NCBI GenBank assembly: GCA_900544365.1 | Contig: UQVF01000034.1 | Location: forward strand, 1-20,884 | Direction of reading: 5' to 3' | DNA length: 20,884 bases | From: an uncultured Veillonella sp. | GTDB lineage: Bacteria; Bacillota; Negativicutes; Veillonellales; Veillonellaceae | Shown here: piece by piece, positions 1-5,896 of the stretch | Layout of the letters: each line of letters opens with the position of its first letter | Numbering within the stretch: position 1 is the first letter of the stretch | Made by a program: the position numbers and the translations under genes | Notes under the pieces: model-generated | What the model was told of the DNA's origin: nothing | The model's database searches: none | What the model saw: the letters and a program-made list of their open reading frames with translations, nothing else

Positions 1-2
1 TA

Positions 3-162
3 GAAAATTATGAATTATATAAAGAATTAGAGAACTGCTAATGGATATATAATTAATGCTACTCTAGAAGAAAAGAAGTCTTTAATTATTGATATAGCTA
101 CTGGCGAGAAGTCTTATGAGGATGTTGTTAATTGGCTTCGTATGTATGTAGAGCGGATATAA
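3..162 (+). pseudogene. 3' part of a small antitoxin-like reading frame, frame-broken (VbhA-like, tentative)
   Basis: Two reading frames join into one plausible small protein. Frame 3 reads ENYELYKELE from base 3 and then meets a stop at 39-41. Frame 1 continues from base 31 with RTANGYIINATLEEKKSL and ends GEKSYEDVVNWLRMYVERI at the TAA of 160-162. The frames meet around bases 27-36, so either one extra base or two missing bases separates them. The pattern of an Asn-Gly stretch, an acidic-lysine helix and a G-E-x-S-Y-x-D-V tail recalls the VbhA-type antitoxins that partner Fic toxins, but that is a weak resemblance from memory. No Fic-like gene follows; the next gene is a thioesterase. The gene enters from outside the window, so its start is unknown. 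It could equally be a decayed gene or a sequencing error near a contig edge. Confidence 0.33.
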
Positions 163-266
163 AATAATATATTTGTTTTATAGAGAAAACATAACAAAAT
201 TCAAAAAAGTACTAGAATGTATGTAAATGATATTCTGTATAAATAATATATTGGAAAGGAGTTTCT

Positions 267-650
267 ATGGCAATCGAGATTGGACAAGTAGGTATGGCTA
301 CGGTGGTAGTGGAAGCTAACAATACAGCGGAGTATATGGGTAGTGGTACGTTACCTGTGTTTGCCACACCTGCGATGGTGGCATTGATGGAGAAAGCAGC
401 CCACACTGGTATTCAAGGTGATTTGGGGGACGGCGAAGGATCCGTTGGGATTCGCATGGAAACAAGCCATGAAGCAGCTAGTCCTTTAGGAGCAACGATT
501 ACGGCAATGGCAACGGTAGTAGCTGTTGAGGGTAGAAAAGTAACCTTTGAAGTAGTAGCTAAAGAGGGTGAAAAAATTATCGGCCGTGGCACACATGAAA
601 GGTTTATTATTAATAACGAAAAATTCATGAGTAAAGTCGTTACTGGTTAA
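267..650 (+). CDS. FlK-like acyl-CoA thioesterase (hotdog fold)
   Basis: This 127-residue protein resembles the thioesterase family typified by the fluoroacetyl-CoA thioesterase FlK, small hotdog-fold enzymes that hydrolyse acyl-CoA in the cytosol. The motif FATPAMVALMEKAA (residues 32-45) and SHEAASPLG (67-75) are characteristic. The putative catalytic residues Thr34, Glu42 and His68 have the same spacing (8 and 26) as Thr42, Glu50 and His76 of FlK, which is strong support for an active enzyme. The natural substrate cannot be read from sequence; most family members do not act on fluoroacetyl-CoA and are annotated only as thioesterases. The start is supported by AAGGAG at 256-261, five bases before the ATG. 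The gene stands alone: upstream is a broken small gene, and a large inverted repeat that ends as a terminator begins six bases after the stop. Confidence 0.85.
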   Translation: MAIEIGQVGMATVVVEANNTAEYMGSGTLPVFATPAMVALMEKAAHTGIQGDLGDGEGSVGIRMETSHEAASPLGATITAMATVVAVEGRKVTFEVVAKEGEKIIGRGTHERFIINNEKFMSKVVTG

Positions 651-656
651 GTTACC

Positions 657-797
657 TAGCCTGTGGCGATGAACAGAATAGGCAGAACAAAGCCCGTGGC
701 ACACGTCTTCAGAAACGGTATTTCATAATGTTTCTTCAGACGTATACCACGGGTTTTTGCCTATCTAATTTAGTTAATCTATAACCGCCACAGGCTA
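657..797. repeat. 141-bp nested inverted repeat
   Basis: Three sets of complementary arms lie concentrically around one centre. The outer arms TAGCCTGTGGCG (657-668) and CGCCACAGGCTA (786-797) are perfect over 12 bases. The middle arms ATAGGCA (678-684) and TGCCTAT (758-764) are perfect over 7. The inner arms 693-716 and 730-753 match at 20 of 24 positions around a 13-base loop. The whole unit could fold as one long interrupted hairpin in RNA or extrude as a cruciform. The innermost part with its T run explains termination of the thioesterase gene, but the outer arms are not needed for that. A MITE-like element or an intergenic repeat unit is possible; no clear target-site duplication is visible at the ends. 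Confidence 0.75.
693..757 (+). terminator. Intrinsic terminator of the thioesterase gene
   Basis: The arms CCCGTGG...ACGTCT...AGAAAC and GTTTC...AGACGT...CCACGGG form a long imperfect stem (693-716 with 730-753) directly followed by TTTTT at 753-758. It ends about 105 bases after the thioesterase stop. On the other strand the same stem is followed only by TTTG, so it should work mainly for rightward transcription. Confidence 0.7.
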
Positions 798-833
798 CTA
801 CATATAGCTACGATCCTTAGGGGGCATTAAAAG

Positions 834-862
834 TCAACAATTTGCATAAATTGTGCTATACT
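834..862 (+). promoter_or_regulatory. Extended -10 promoter of the small toxin gene
   Basis: TATACT at 857-862 is preceded by TG-C (854-856), an extended -10 element. A poor -35 hexamer, TCAACA, lies 17 bases upstream at 834-839. Transcription would begin near 869, giving an untranslated leader of about 60 bases before the peptide start codon at 928. Confidence 0.6.
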
Positions 863-899
863 ATAAACAAGAGAGTCAGCAACGTGTGTTGGGCTTATC

Positions 900-918
900 T
901 CTTCCTATAATCGGAGGA
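900..918 (+). promoter_or_regulatory. Hairpin hiding the toxin ribosome binding site
   Basis: TCTTCC (900-905) can pair with GGAGGA (913-918) across a 7-base loop, with one G-U pair. GGAGG (913-917) is the ribosome binding site of the peptide gene, ten bases before its ATG. Masking of the ribosome binding site by an upstream anti-Shine-Dalgarno stretch is known from type I toxin mRNAs. The role here is inferred from the pairing alone. Confidence 0.5.
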
Positions 919-927
919 TGTGATACT

Positions 928-1008
928 ATGACACCATTTGAATGTTTATCTTTATTGATACAATTTCTTATGCTTGTTATAGCATTTTTAACTTACTTAA
1001 ATATGTAA
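928..1008 (+). CDS. Holin-like small membrane peptide, probable type I toxin
   Basis: The gene encodes 26 residues: MTPFECLSLL, then IQFLMLVIAFLTYLNM. A short polar start followed by one hydrophobic segment (roughly residues 7-24) is the layout of the putative holin-like toxins of Firmicutes, which usually begin M-T/S-x-F/Y-E-x-L-x-L-M-I-A-F and insert in the inner membrane. The start codon is supported by GGAGG at 913-917, and the gene has its own promoter and terminator within about 200 bases, so it is a compact stand-alone unit. A promoter on the other strand at 1126-1154 would produce an RNA complementary to the 3' end of this transcript. Unlike many relatives the peptide lacks a lysine-rich tail, ending YLNM. 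Being so short, it could be a chance frame, but the signals around it argue against that. Toxicity is inferred. Confidence 0.7.
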   Translation: MTPFECLSLLIQFLMLVIAFLTYLNM

Positions 1009-1012
1009 GTGA

Positions 1013-1059
1013 AAAGCCTAACGGATGAGGTCTAGCCACCTCAACACGTTAGGCTTTTT
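1013..1059. terminator. Bidirectional terminator of toxin mRNA and antisense RNA
   Basis: AAAGCCTAACG (1013-1023) pairs perfectly with CGTTAGGCTTT (1047-1057); an inner stem GAGGT/ACCTC (1027-1031 with 1038-1042) adds to it. The rightward transcript ends in TTTTT (1055-1059) and the leftward one in TTTTC (1015 down to 1011). It begins five bases after the peptide stop codon, so it should end the toxin mRNA and also any leftward RNA from 1126-1154 or read-through from the ECF gene. Confidence 0.85.
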
Positions 1060-1079
1060 CAATTTTAGTACCTTGAGAT

Positions 1080-1116
1080 GAGCCTAACGCCTTCGACACG
1101 TTGAGGGCTCTCTTTT
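1080..1116 (+). terminator. Second hairpin, diverged copy of the toxin terminator
   Basis: GAGCC (1080-1084) and AACG (1086-1089) pair with CGTT (1099-1102) and GGCTC (1106-1110), followed by TCTTTT (1111-1116). It shares AGCCTAACG and the CACGTT-AGG/GAGG arm with the hairpin at 1013-1059. It may be a back-up rightward terminator, or the folded 5' part of the proposed antisense RNA. Confidence 0.5.
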
Positions 1117-1125
1117 GTTATGTCT

Positions 1126-1154
1126 AGTATACCATACTTTCAACAGTATGCCAA
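1126..1154 (-). promoter_or_regulatory. Leftward promoter for the antisense RNA
   Basis: On the minus strand TTGGCA (1154-1149) and TATACT (1131-1126) are separated by exactly 17 bases, a strong sigma-A-type promoter. It sits immediately after the stop codon of the ECF transporter gene and points at the toxin terminator with no gene in front of it on that strand. A perfect dyad CATACT-TTCAAC-AGTATG (1133-1150) covers the spacer and part of the -35 box and could be a protein binding site or a small hairpin. Confidence 0.6.
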
Positions 1155-1155
1155 A

Positions 1156-1752
1156 TTATTTACGAGGGATACGGCGCAAGATGGGAATTAATAGCAAGGC
1201 TACTAAGATCCCGATGCCGCTGGTTAGGAAGGAGGCTGGTAGTCTTGTTACGGCAGCGATATAGCTATCTAGCACGACCCACCATGCCACGAAGTAGCCT
1301 GCTGCGGTCCAAAGGGCGCCCACGATCATGGCGAAGAGTAAACGCAAGGTGGAAACGGCACGAACTGGTACAGATGGTCTCCAACCGACTGTTAGTAAGC
1401 CCACGATAACACCGGCTAATCCTTTGATGACGATGGAAAATACTGTGTATTGGGAATGGCCCATGATGATGTCAAAAATACCTGATCCGATAGCGCCAGC
1501 TAAACCCGCATAGAATCCGCCGAACACGGATGCCATTGAGAATAGGGCGGCGGAACCAAGGTGCACCATAGCGCCTGTTGGTAATGGCACCTTAATCGTC
1601 GTAAAAACAATGCATAGGGCAGATAATAATCCAATATATATAAGATCTTTTGTTGTGGATCTTGAGTTAGTAGATACAGACTGGTTTGTATGCTGTGATG
1701 TTGTTGGATTGTTAGTTTGGGTCGTATTATTGTTTGTTTTGTAAGTGTTCAT
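1156..1752 (-). CDS. ECF transporter S component, probably for vitamin B6 (PdxU-like)
   Basis: This 198-residue integral membrane protein looks like the substrate-binding S component of an energy-coupling factor vitamin transporter, which works with a shared EcfA/A'/T module encoded elsewhere. Residues 1-35 are polar and rich in Asn, Thr, Ser and Gln, an unusual cytoplasmic lead for this family. About five to six hydrophobic segments follow. The stretch from GLLSALCIVFTTIKVPLPTG to HLGSAALFSMASVFGGFYAG and GSGIFDIIMG is typical of the family often annotated as riboflavin-type S components. Specificity is inferred from context: it starts 12 bases after the pyridoxamine-kinase-like gene in the same operon. 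Hydroxymethylpyrimidine is an alternative if the kinase is really ThiD-like. The ribosome binding site is AAGGAGG, four bases before the ATG. Confidence 0.75.
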   Translation of the reverse strand: MNTYKTNNNTTQTNNPTTSQHTNQSVSTNSRSTTKDLIYIGLLSALCIVFTTIKVPLPTGAMVHLGSAALFSMASVFGGFYAGLAGAIGSGIFDIIMGHSQYTVFSIVIKGLAGVIVGLLTVGWRPSVPVRAVSTLRLLFAMIVGALWTAAGYFVAWWVVLDSYIAAVTRLPASFLTSGIGILVALLLIPILRRIPRK

Positions 1753-1764
1753 GGAACCTCCTTA

Positions 1765-2604
1765 TTATGGGTTGGGAATGGAAATTAAACGGTCTAATAG
1801 AAGCTCTAAGGCTAAGCCATCGCGAAGGGAGCCGATTTCTTCATGTGTAAATTTCACAGCTTCAGTGGTAAACTTACCTGCAATTTGTGAGGCTTCTTCA
1901 GGGGTATAGCCACGTAATACGAGGGCTGTTAAGATAGCTGTGAAAGTATCTCCTGTACCATGTGCTTTTACTTGTACTAATGGATTGGATACCCATGTGA
2001 TGGTATCTGTGCTACCACGATAGACAGCGATGAGCGCAGCGTTATCAGATGGTAAACTAGATAGAACCACATACTCAGGGCCTTGCGCATGCAATCTACG
2101 ACACATGTCATAGATGCCCTCTTCTGATTGAGGCGTAGGGTCATAAGGTATATCTAAGAGGAAACAAGCCTCTGTGTAGTTTGGCTTAATGATGAATGCT
2201 TTGGTGATAAGTTTGCGCATTTCTTTCACCATTTCATCATTGTAGATGGAATACAGTTTGCCGTCATCTGCCATAGCAGGGTCGACAACAACTAATTTAT
2301 CTTTCCCGAATCGTTCAATGGCATCTTCTACGAGGCGAATTTGTTCTGGTGATGCTAAGAATCCGCTTTGGATGGCATCGAAGGTGATGTCGTTTTTGTT
2401 CCAACAGTTGTAGAAACTTTCAAGATGATCCGTAATGTCCACCAATTCAAAGTTAGGATATTCTAAATGATTGCACAGTACAGCTGTTGGTAATGGAATA
2501 GGTTGGCATCGTAGAGCACTTACCAAAGGTATGAAAACGGTTAATGAGCAACGACCGACAGAACTCATATCTTGAATAGATAATATAGTAGGTACTTGAT
2601 TCAT
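1765..2604 (-). CDS. Pyridoxamine/pyridoxal kinase-like protein (PfkB/ribokinase superfamily)
   Basis: The predicted protein has 279 residues and belongs to the group annotated as pyridoxamine kinase, which phosphorylates B6 vitamers with ATP. Diagnostic stretches are the N-terminal IQDMSSVGRCSLT (10-22), the central DPAMADDGKLY (108-118) and KPNYTEA (140-146) of the nucleotide site, and GTGDTF (216-221) with Asp219 as the expected catalytic base and anion hole. The chosen ATG at 2602-2604 is preceded by AAAGGAG seven bases upstream; an in-frame TTG eight codons earlier has no such signal. It is the first gene of a two-gene operon with the ECF S component, suggesting uptake followed by metabolic trapping. 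A hydroxymethylpyrimidine kinase (ThiD) is less likely because of the SSVGRCSLT signature. Confidence 0.82.
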   Translation of the reverse strand: MNQVPTILSIQDMSSVGRCSLTVFIPLVSALRCQPIPLPTAVLCNHLEYPNFELVDITDHLESFYNCWNKNDITFDAIQSGFLASPEQIRLVEDAIERFGKDKLVVVDPAMADDGKLYSIYNDEMVKEMRKLITKAFIIKPNYTEACFLLDIPYDPTPQSEEGIYDMCRRLHAQGPEYVVLSSLPSDNAALIAVYRGSTDTITWVSNPLVQVKAHGTGDTFTAILTALVLRGYTPEEASQIAGKFTTEAVKFTHEEIGSLRDGLALELLLDRLISIPNP

Positions 2605-2937
2605 AGGACACACTCCTTTTGCGGGCAATAGATATCTTTACACAACAGTATTATTAGTATACTATCCGTAATATATGCTTTTATACTGGCACATCCGAAG
2701 GATGTAGGTCTATATACTGTTTCTTAGAAAACAAAGTTTATATATTTGAGGTAAAGAAATATATTCTATTGCAAATCAGTAGGATATTATAAGAATGATT
2801 TTAGTATACACCTATATAGTGTCATGCGTAAATACACAGAAAATATAAAAACAACAGGACAGATGTTTAAAAACTAGAAATTATTTCCATGTTAACGTAT
2901 AATAAAAGGATACATAACAATAGTTTGGAGAATAAAT
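2605..2937. other. Divergent intergenic region between the B6 operon and the ABC-F gene
   Basis: This 333-base A+T-rich region must hold leftward and rightward promoters. For the leftward operon, TATACT on the minus strand (2661-2656), inside the palindrome TAGTATACTA, is a possible -10 box but has no good -35. A perfect small dyad ACATCC-GAA-GGATGT lies at 2691-2705. No gene, tRNA or long structured leader is recognisable between 2706 and 2874. Confidence 0.5.
2875..2903 (+). promoter_or_regulatory. Promoter of the ABC-F/folate operon
   Basis: TATAAT at 2898-2903 is a perfect -10 box. TAGAAA (2875-2880) lies 17 bases upstream and matches four of six -35 positions. Transcription would start near 2910, about 28 bases before the ABC-F start codon. 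Confidence 0.65.
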
Positions 2938-4494
2938 ATGAGTGTTTTAACTGTAACGAATGTAACCCATGGATTTGGGGCAAGACAAATATTGGATGAT
3001 GCATCCTTCCGTTTGCTGAAAGGCGAACATGTAGGTCTAATTGGTGCCAATGGAGAAGGGAAGTCTACCTTTTTAAATATTATTACTGGGCATTTGATGC
3101 CCGACGAAGGTAAGGTAGAATGGTCTAATCAAGTGACAGTAGGCTACTTAGATCAGCACAGCGTTCTAGAAAAAGGGATGACCATTCGTGATGTATTACG
3201 AGGCGCCTTCGATTCTCTCTATGGTATTGAACAACAACTGCAAGATGCTTATTTAGAGATGGGCGACTGTTCTGAGGATAGAATGAATGAGCTCATGGAG
3301 CTTACTGGCGAATGGCAAGAGATGTTAGAGCAACGTGGTTTCTATGAAATAGATGCCACTATCGAACGGACTGCTCAAGGCTTAGGTTTGATGGATATCG
3401 GTCTTGACCGTGATGTTATGGATTTGAGTGGTGGTCAACGGACAAAGGTATTGCTCACAAAATTGTTGTTAGAACAACCGACGATTTTGCTATTGGACGA
3501 ACCGACGAACTATTTAGACGTGGACCATATTAAATGGTTGCAAAACTACTTACAAAATTATGAAAATGCTTTTATCTTAATTTCTCATGATGTAGAGTTT
3601 TTAAATTCCGTGGTGAACGTCATTTATCATATCGAGCAAGCGCAGCTTACAAGATATACTGGAGACTATTACCAATTCTTAGCAGCTTACGAAGTAAAAA
3701 AACAACAAGCTTTACGTGCTTATGAGCGGCAACAACAAGAAGTGGCAGATATGAAAGATTTCATTCAACGTAATAAAGCTCGTGTGGCTACCCGCGGTAT
3801 GGCAAACTCAAGAGCGAAGCGCTTAGAAAAAATGGAAATCTTAGAAAAACCACAAGAAAAGATAAAACCATCCTTTGGATTCAAAGAGGGACGTACCCCA
3901 AGCCGTTTTATCATCGATGCGAAAGATCTTGTATTAGGGTATGATGAACCGCTGACACGGCCTGTAGAAGTAGTCATTGAGCGAGGTAAAAAAATTGCCA
4001 TTCAAGGTGTGAATGGATTAGGTAAAACGACGTTGTTGAAAACTTTATTGGGTATGATTCCGGCATTGTCTGGAAACATTGAAAAAGGTGAATTTTTACA
4101 AGTCGGTTACTTTGCCCAAGAAGATAGCAGAGACAATTCAAAGACTGCCTTAGATTATATTTGGGATGCCTATCCGTCCTTAACGAATTCTGAAGTTCGT
4201 GCCGCCTTGGCTCGTTGTGGTTTGACGAATGAACATATTACAAGTCAAATGCGAGTGCTATCAGGTGGTGAAAATGCAAAAGTTCGTCTTTGTAAATTGA
4301 TGCAAGAGTCTTATAATGTACTTGTACTAGATGAACCTACGAACCATTTAGATGTAGATGCAAAAGCGGAGTTGGCAGGGGCCTTACAGGCATTTAAAGG
4401 AACGATTGTCCTCGTCTGCCATGAACCGGAGTTTTATGAATCGTGGGTCACTGATATTTGGACTATAGAAGATTGGACCACGAAGATTATTTAG
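2938..4494 (+). CDS. ABC-F family ATPase (YfmM-like)
   Basis: This is a soluble 518-residue protein with two ABC ATPase domains and no membrane segment, typical of ABC-F proteins that act on ribosomes rather than in transport. Domain 1 has Walker A GANGEGKST (36-44), signature LSGGQ (163-167) and Walker B ILLLDEPTNYLD (183-194) with Glu188 and the switch His217. A charged helical linker rich in Gln, Lys and Arg (about 253-300) is the P-site tRNA-interaction motif region. Domain 2 has GVNGLGKTT (357-365), LSGGE (441-445) and VLVLDEPTNHLD (461-472). Length and start MSVLTVTNVTHGFGARQ resemble Bacillus YfmM, a group whose role in translation is less defined than EttA or the antibiotic-protection factors. 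Drug resistance cannot be claimed from sequence. It heads the folate genes; folE follows within 10 bases, so both are probably co-transcribed. The start has GGAG eight bases upstream. Confidence 0.9.
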   Translation: MSVLTVTNVTHGFGARQILDDASFRLLKGEHVGLIGANGEGKSTFLNIITGHLMPDEGKVEWSNQVTVGYLDQHSVLEKGMTIRDVLRGAFDSLYGIEQQLQDAYLEMGDCSEDRMNELMELTGEWQEMLEQRGFYEIDATIERTAQGLGLMDIGLDRDVMDLSGGQRTKVLLTKLLLEQPTILLLDEPTNYLDVDHIKWLQNYLQNYENAFILISHDVEFLNSVVNVIYHIEQAQLTRYTGDYYQFLAAYEVKKQQALRAYERQQQEVADMKDFIQRNKARVATRGMANSRAKRLEKMEILEKPQEKIKPSFGFKEGRTPSRFIIDAKDLVLGYDEPLTRPVEVVIERGKKIAIQGVNGLGKTTLLKTLLGMIPALSGNIEKGEFLQVGYFAQEDSRDNSKTALDYIWDAYPSLTNSEVRAALARCGLTNEHITSQMRVLSGGENAKVRLCKLMQESYNVLVLDEPTNHLDVDAKAELAGALQAFKGTIVLVCHEPEFYESWVTDIWTIEDWTTKII

Positions 4495-4503
4495 GAGATG
4501 ACT

Positions 4504-5070
4504 ATGAAAGAACAAGCCCTGACGGGTGTACGCCAATTATTAGAAGGCCTTGGTATCGATCTTGATGCTCAGGGCATGACAGATACGCCAAAGCGTGTGG
4601 CCACGTTGTTTGAAGGCTTGTTTTCTGGACGTCACAGTACCGGAAAAGAGGCTCTAGGTGATGTATATCCTACGGAGCATATGGGCCTTGTATCAGTGAA
4701 TCATATACCGTTTTATTCGATTTGCGAACATCATTTAATGCCTTTCTATGGAAAAGTACATATTGTGTATCACCCGAGGGATGGTAAAGTATTTGGATTA
4801 GGTCGTTTGAAAGCTTTGGTGGATGTTTTTGCGAAGCGTCCACAATTACAAGAACGATTGACTCATGATATTGCTGCATCTTTAGTGGAAGATGGCGATG
4901 TATTGGGGGCTATGGTGATGGTAGAAGCGACGCATCTATGCATGCTTATGAAAGGTGAAGTTGCACAAGAAACGGTAGCAAAAACGATAGTAGCTACTGG
5001 CATATTAGAGCCCATAGGGACGTTACGGGAGGAAGCATTGGTATTATTAGGAGGTAAGGATCATGTTTAA
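4504..5070 (+). CDS. folE: GTP cyclohydrolase I
   Basis: FolE converts GTP to 7,8-dihydroneopterin triphosphate, the first step of folate synthesis, as a homodecameric zinc enzyme. The 188-residue protein contains the zinc-site motif SICEHHLMPF with Cys74 and His77, and the third ligand Cys146 in HLCMLMKGE; GLGRLKALVDVFAKRPQLQE (98-117) is also characteristic. I chose the ATG at 4504 because AGGAG (4493-4497) lies six bases upstream and overlaps the ABC-F stop codon. The ATG at 4498 is in frame but directly abuts that site. The zinc-dependent IA type is complete, with no sign of degeneration. Translation is probably coupled to the ABC-F gene before it and to folP, which it overlaps by eight bases. 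Confidence 0.95.
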   Translation: MKEQALTGVRQLLEGLGIDLDAQGMTDTPKRVATLFEGLFSGRHSTGKEALGDVYPTEHMGLVSVNHIPFYSICEHHLMPFYGKVHIVYHPRDGKVFGLGRLKALVDVFAKRPQLQERLTHDIAASLVEDGDVLGAMVMVEATHLCMLMKGEVAQETVAKTIVATGILEPIGTLREEALVLLGGKDHV

Positions 5071-5896
5071 GTACCGCAAGTACAGCTGGCAAGACGGTAA
5101 ACAATTAGAACTGAAAGATCGCACATTAATTATGGGGATTTTAAATGGCACTCCAGATTCTTTTTCCGATGGAGGTCGTTACAACACTTCTGAAACAGCT
5201 GTAACCCATGCCAAACAAATGATAGAGCAAGGGGCGGATATCCTTGATGTAGGCGTAGAATCTACACGTCCGGGACATACACAAATCTCTATAGCAGAAG
5301 AAATTGAGCGCATGAAAGATATTTTGCTGCCCGTGTTAGATGTGGCATCAGTCCCTGTATCGGTGGATACATATCGTGCAGAAACAGCGGATTTTGCCCT
5401 ATCTCATGGAGCTCATATTTTAAATGATATTTGGGGTTTAAAATATGACAAAGATATGGCTGCAGTAGCGGCGAAATACGATGTGCCTGTTATCATTATG
5501 CATAACCAAAATACTATTGATTATGACGATATCATTGACGATATGAAGGCGTTTTTCTTTTCCTCTGTGAATTTAGCATTAAAAGAAGGGGTAAAGCCAC
5601 AAAATATCTGGCTTGATCCAGGGATTGGATTTGGTAAAGATTATGCACAAAATATTGAGGTAATCCAGCGGTTAGGCGAGATTACAGTATACGAATATCC
5701 TGTTTTATTAGCACCTAGTCGCAAACGTTTTATTGGGACAATTTTAAATGAGATTCCAGTGGATCAACGCGATGAAGGGACCGTTGCAACTTGTATTACA
5801 GGCATGATTCAAGGTGTTGATATGGTGCGTGTGCATAATGTAGAAATGCATAAACGGGCTATAACAGTAGCAGATGTACTATTACGAGGTGAGTAA
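5063..5896 (+). CDS. folP: Dihydropteroate synthase
   Basis: FolP joins 6-hydroxymethyl-dihydropterin diphosphate to p-aminobenzoate to make dihydropteroate; it is the target of sulfonamides. The 277-residue TIM-barrel protein shows MGILNGTPDSFSDGG (24-38), ILDVGVESTRPG (60-71), VSVDTYRAE (99-107), ILNDIWG (119-125), IWLDPGIGFGKD (182-193), LLAPSRKRFIG (215-225) and VRVHNVE near the end, so all conserved loops are present. Two loop residues are unusual: Gly29 where the family nearly always has Val (LNVTPDSF), and Val65 where Gly is common (GGESTRPG). Both lie in the mobile loops 1 and 2 that order on substrate binding. AGGAGGT at 5049-5055 supports the ATG. The gene overlaps folE by eight bases and folB by one. 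Confidence 0.95.
   Translation: MFKYRKYSWQDGKQLELKDRTLIMGILNGTPDSFSDGGRYNTSETAVTHAKQMIEQGADILDVGVESTRPGHTQISIAEEIERMKDILLPVLDVASVPVSVDTYRAETADFALSHGAHILNDIWGLKYDKDMAAVAAKYDVPVIIMHNQNTIDYDDIIDDMKAFFFSSVNLALKEGVKPQNIWLDPGIGFGKDYAQNIEVIQRLGEITVYEYPVLLAPSRKRFIGTILNEIPVDQRDEGTVATCITGMIQGVDMVRVHNVEMHKRAITVADVLLRGE

Larger units (their letters stand above)
1010..1119 (-). ncRNA. Predicted antisense RNA to the toxin transcript
   Basis: This is a predicted transcript of about 110 bases. It would start near 1119, six to seven bases beyond the leftward -10 element at 1126-1131, and end at the two-way terminator, whose leftward T run is 1015 to 1011. It would be complementary to the 3' untranslated part of the toxin mRNA, including its whole terminator stem. 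It holds no credible reading frame. The layout matches type I systems such as TxpA/RatA, where the antisense RNA overlaps the 3' end of a small membrane-peptide mRNA. The start and end are inferred from promoter and terminator positions only. Confidence 0.5.

Noticed and set aside
267..650. Thioesterase as a dedicated fluoroacetate resistance enzyme
   Set aside because: The catalytic triad spacing is shared by the wider family; no fluorometabolite genes are nearby.
1328..1513. Plus-strand open frame opposite the ECF transporter gene
   Set aside because: It is antisense to a clear membrane protein, has no ribosome binding site and no recognisable composition; a shadow of the real gene.
2629..2937. 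Possible vitamin-sensing riboswitch before the B6 operon
   Set aside because: No known riboswitch pattern or multi-stem structure is visible; only one small dyad at 2691-2705.
2938..4494. ABC-F gene as an antibiotic resistance determinant
   Set aside because: Length, short linker and housekeeping context fit the YfmM-like group; nothing in the sequence shows ribosome protection against a drug.
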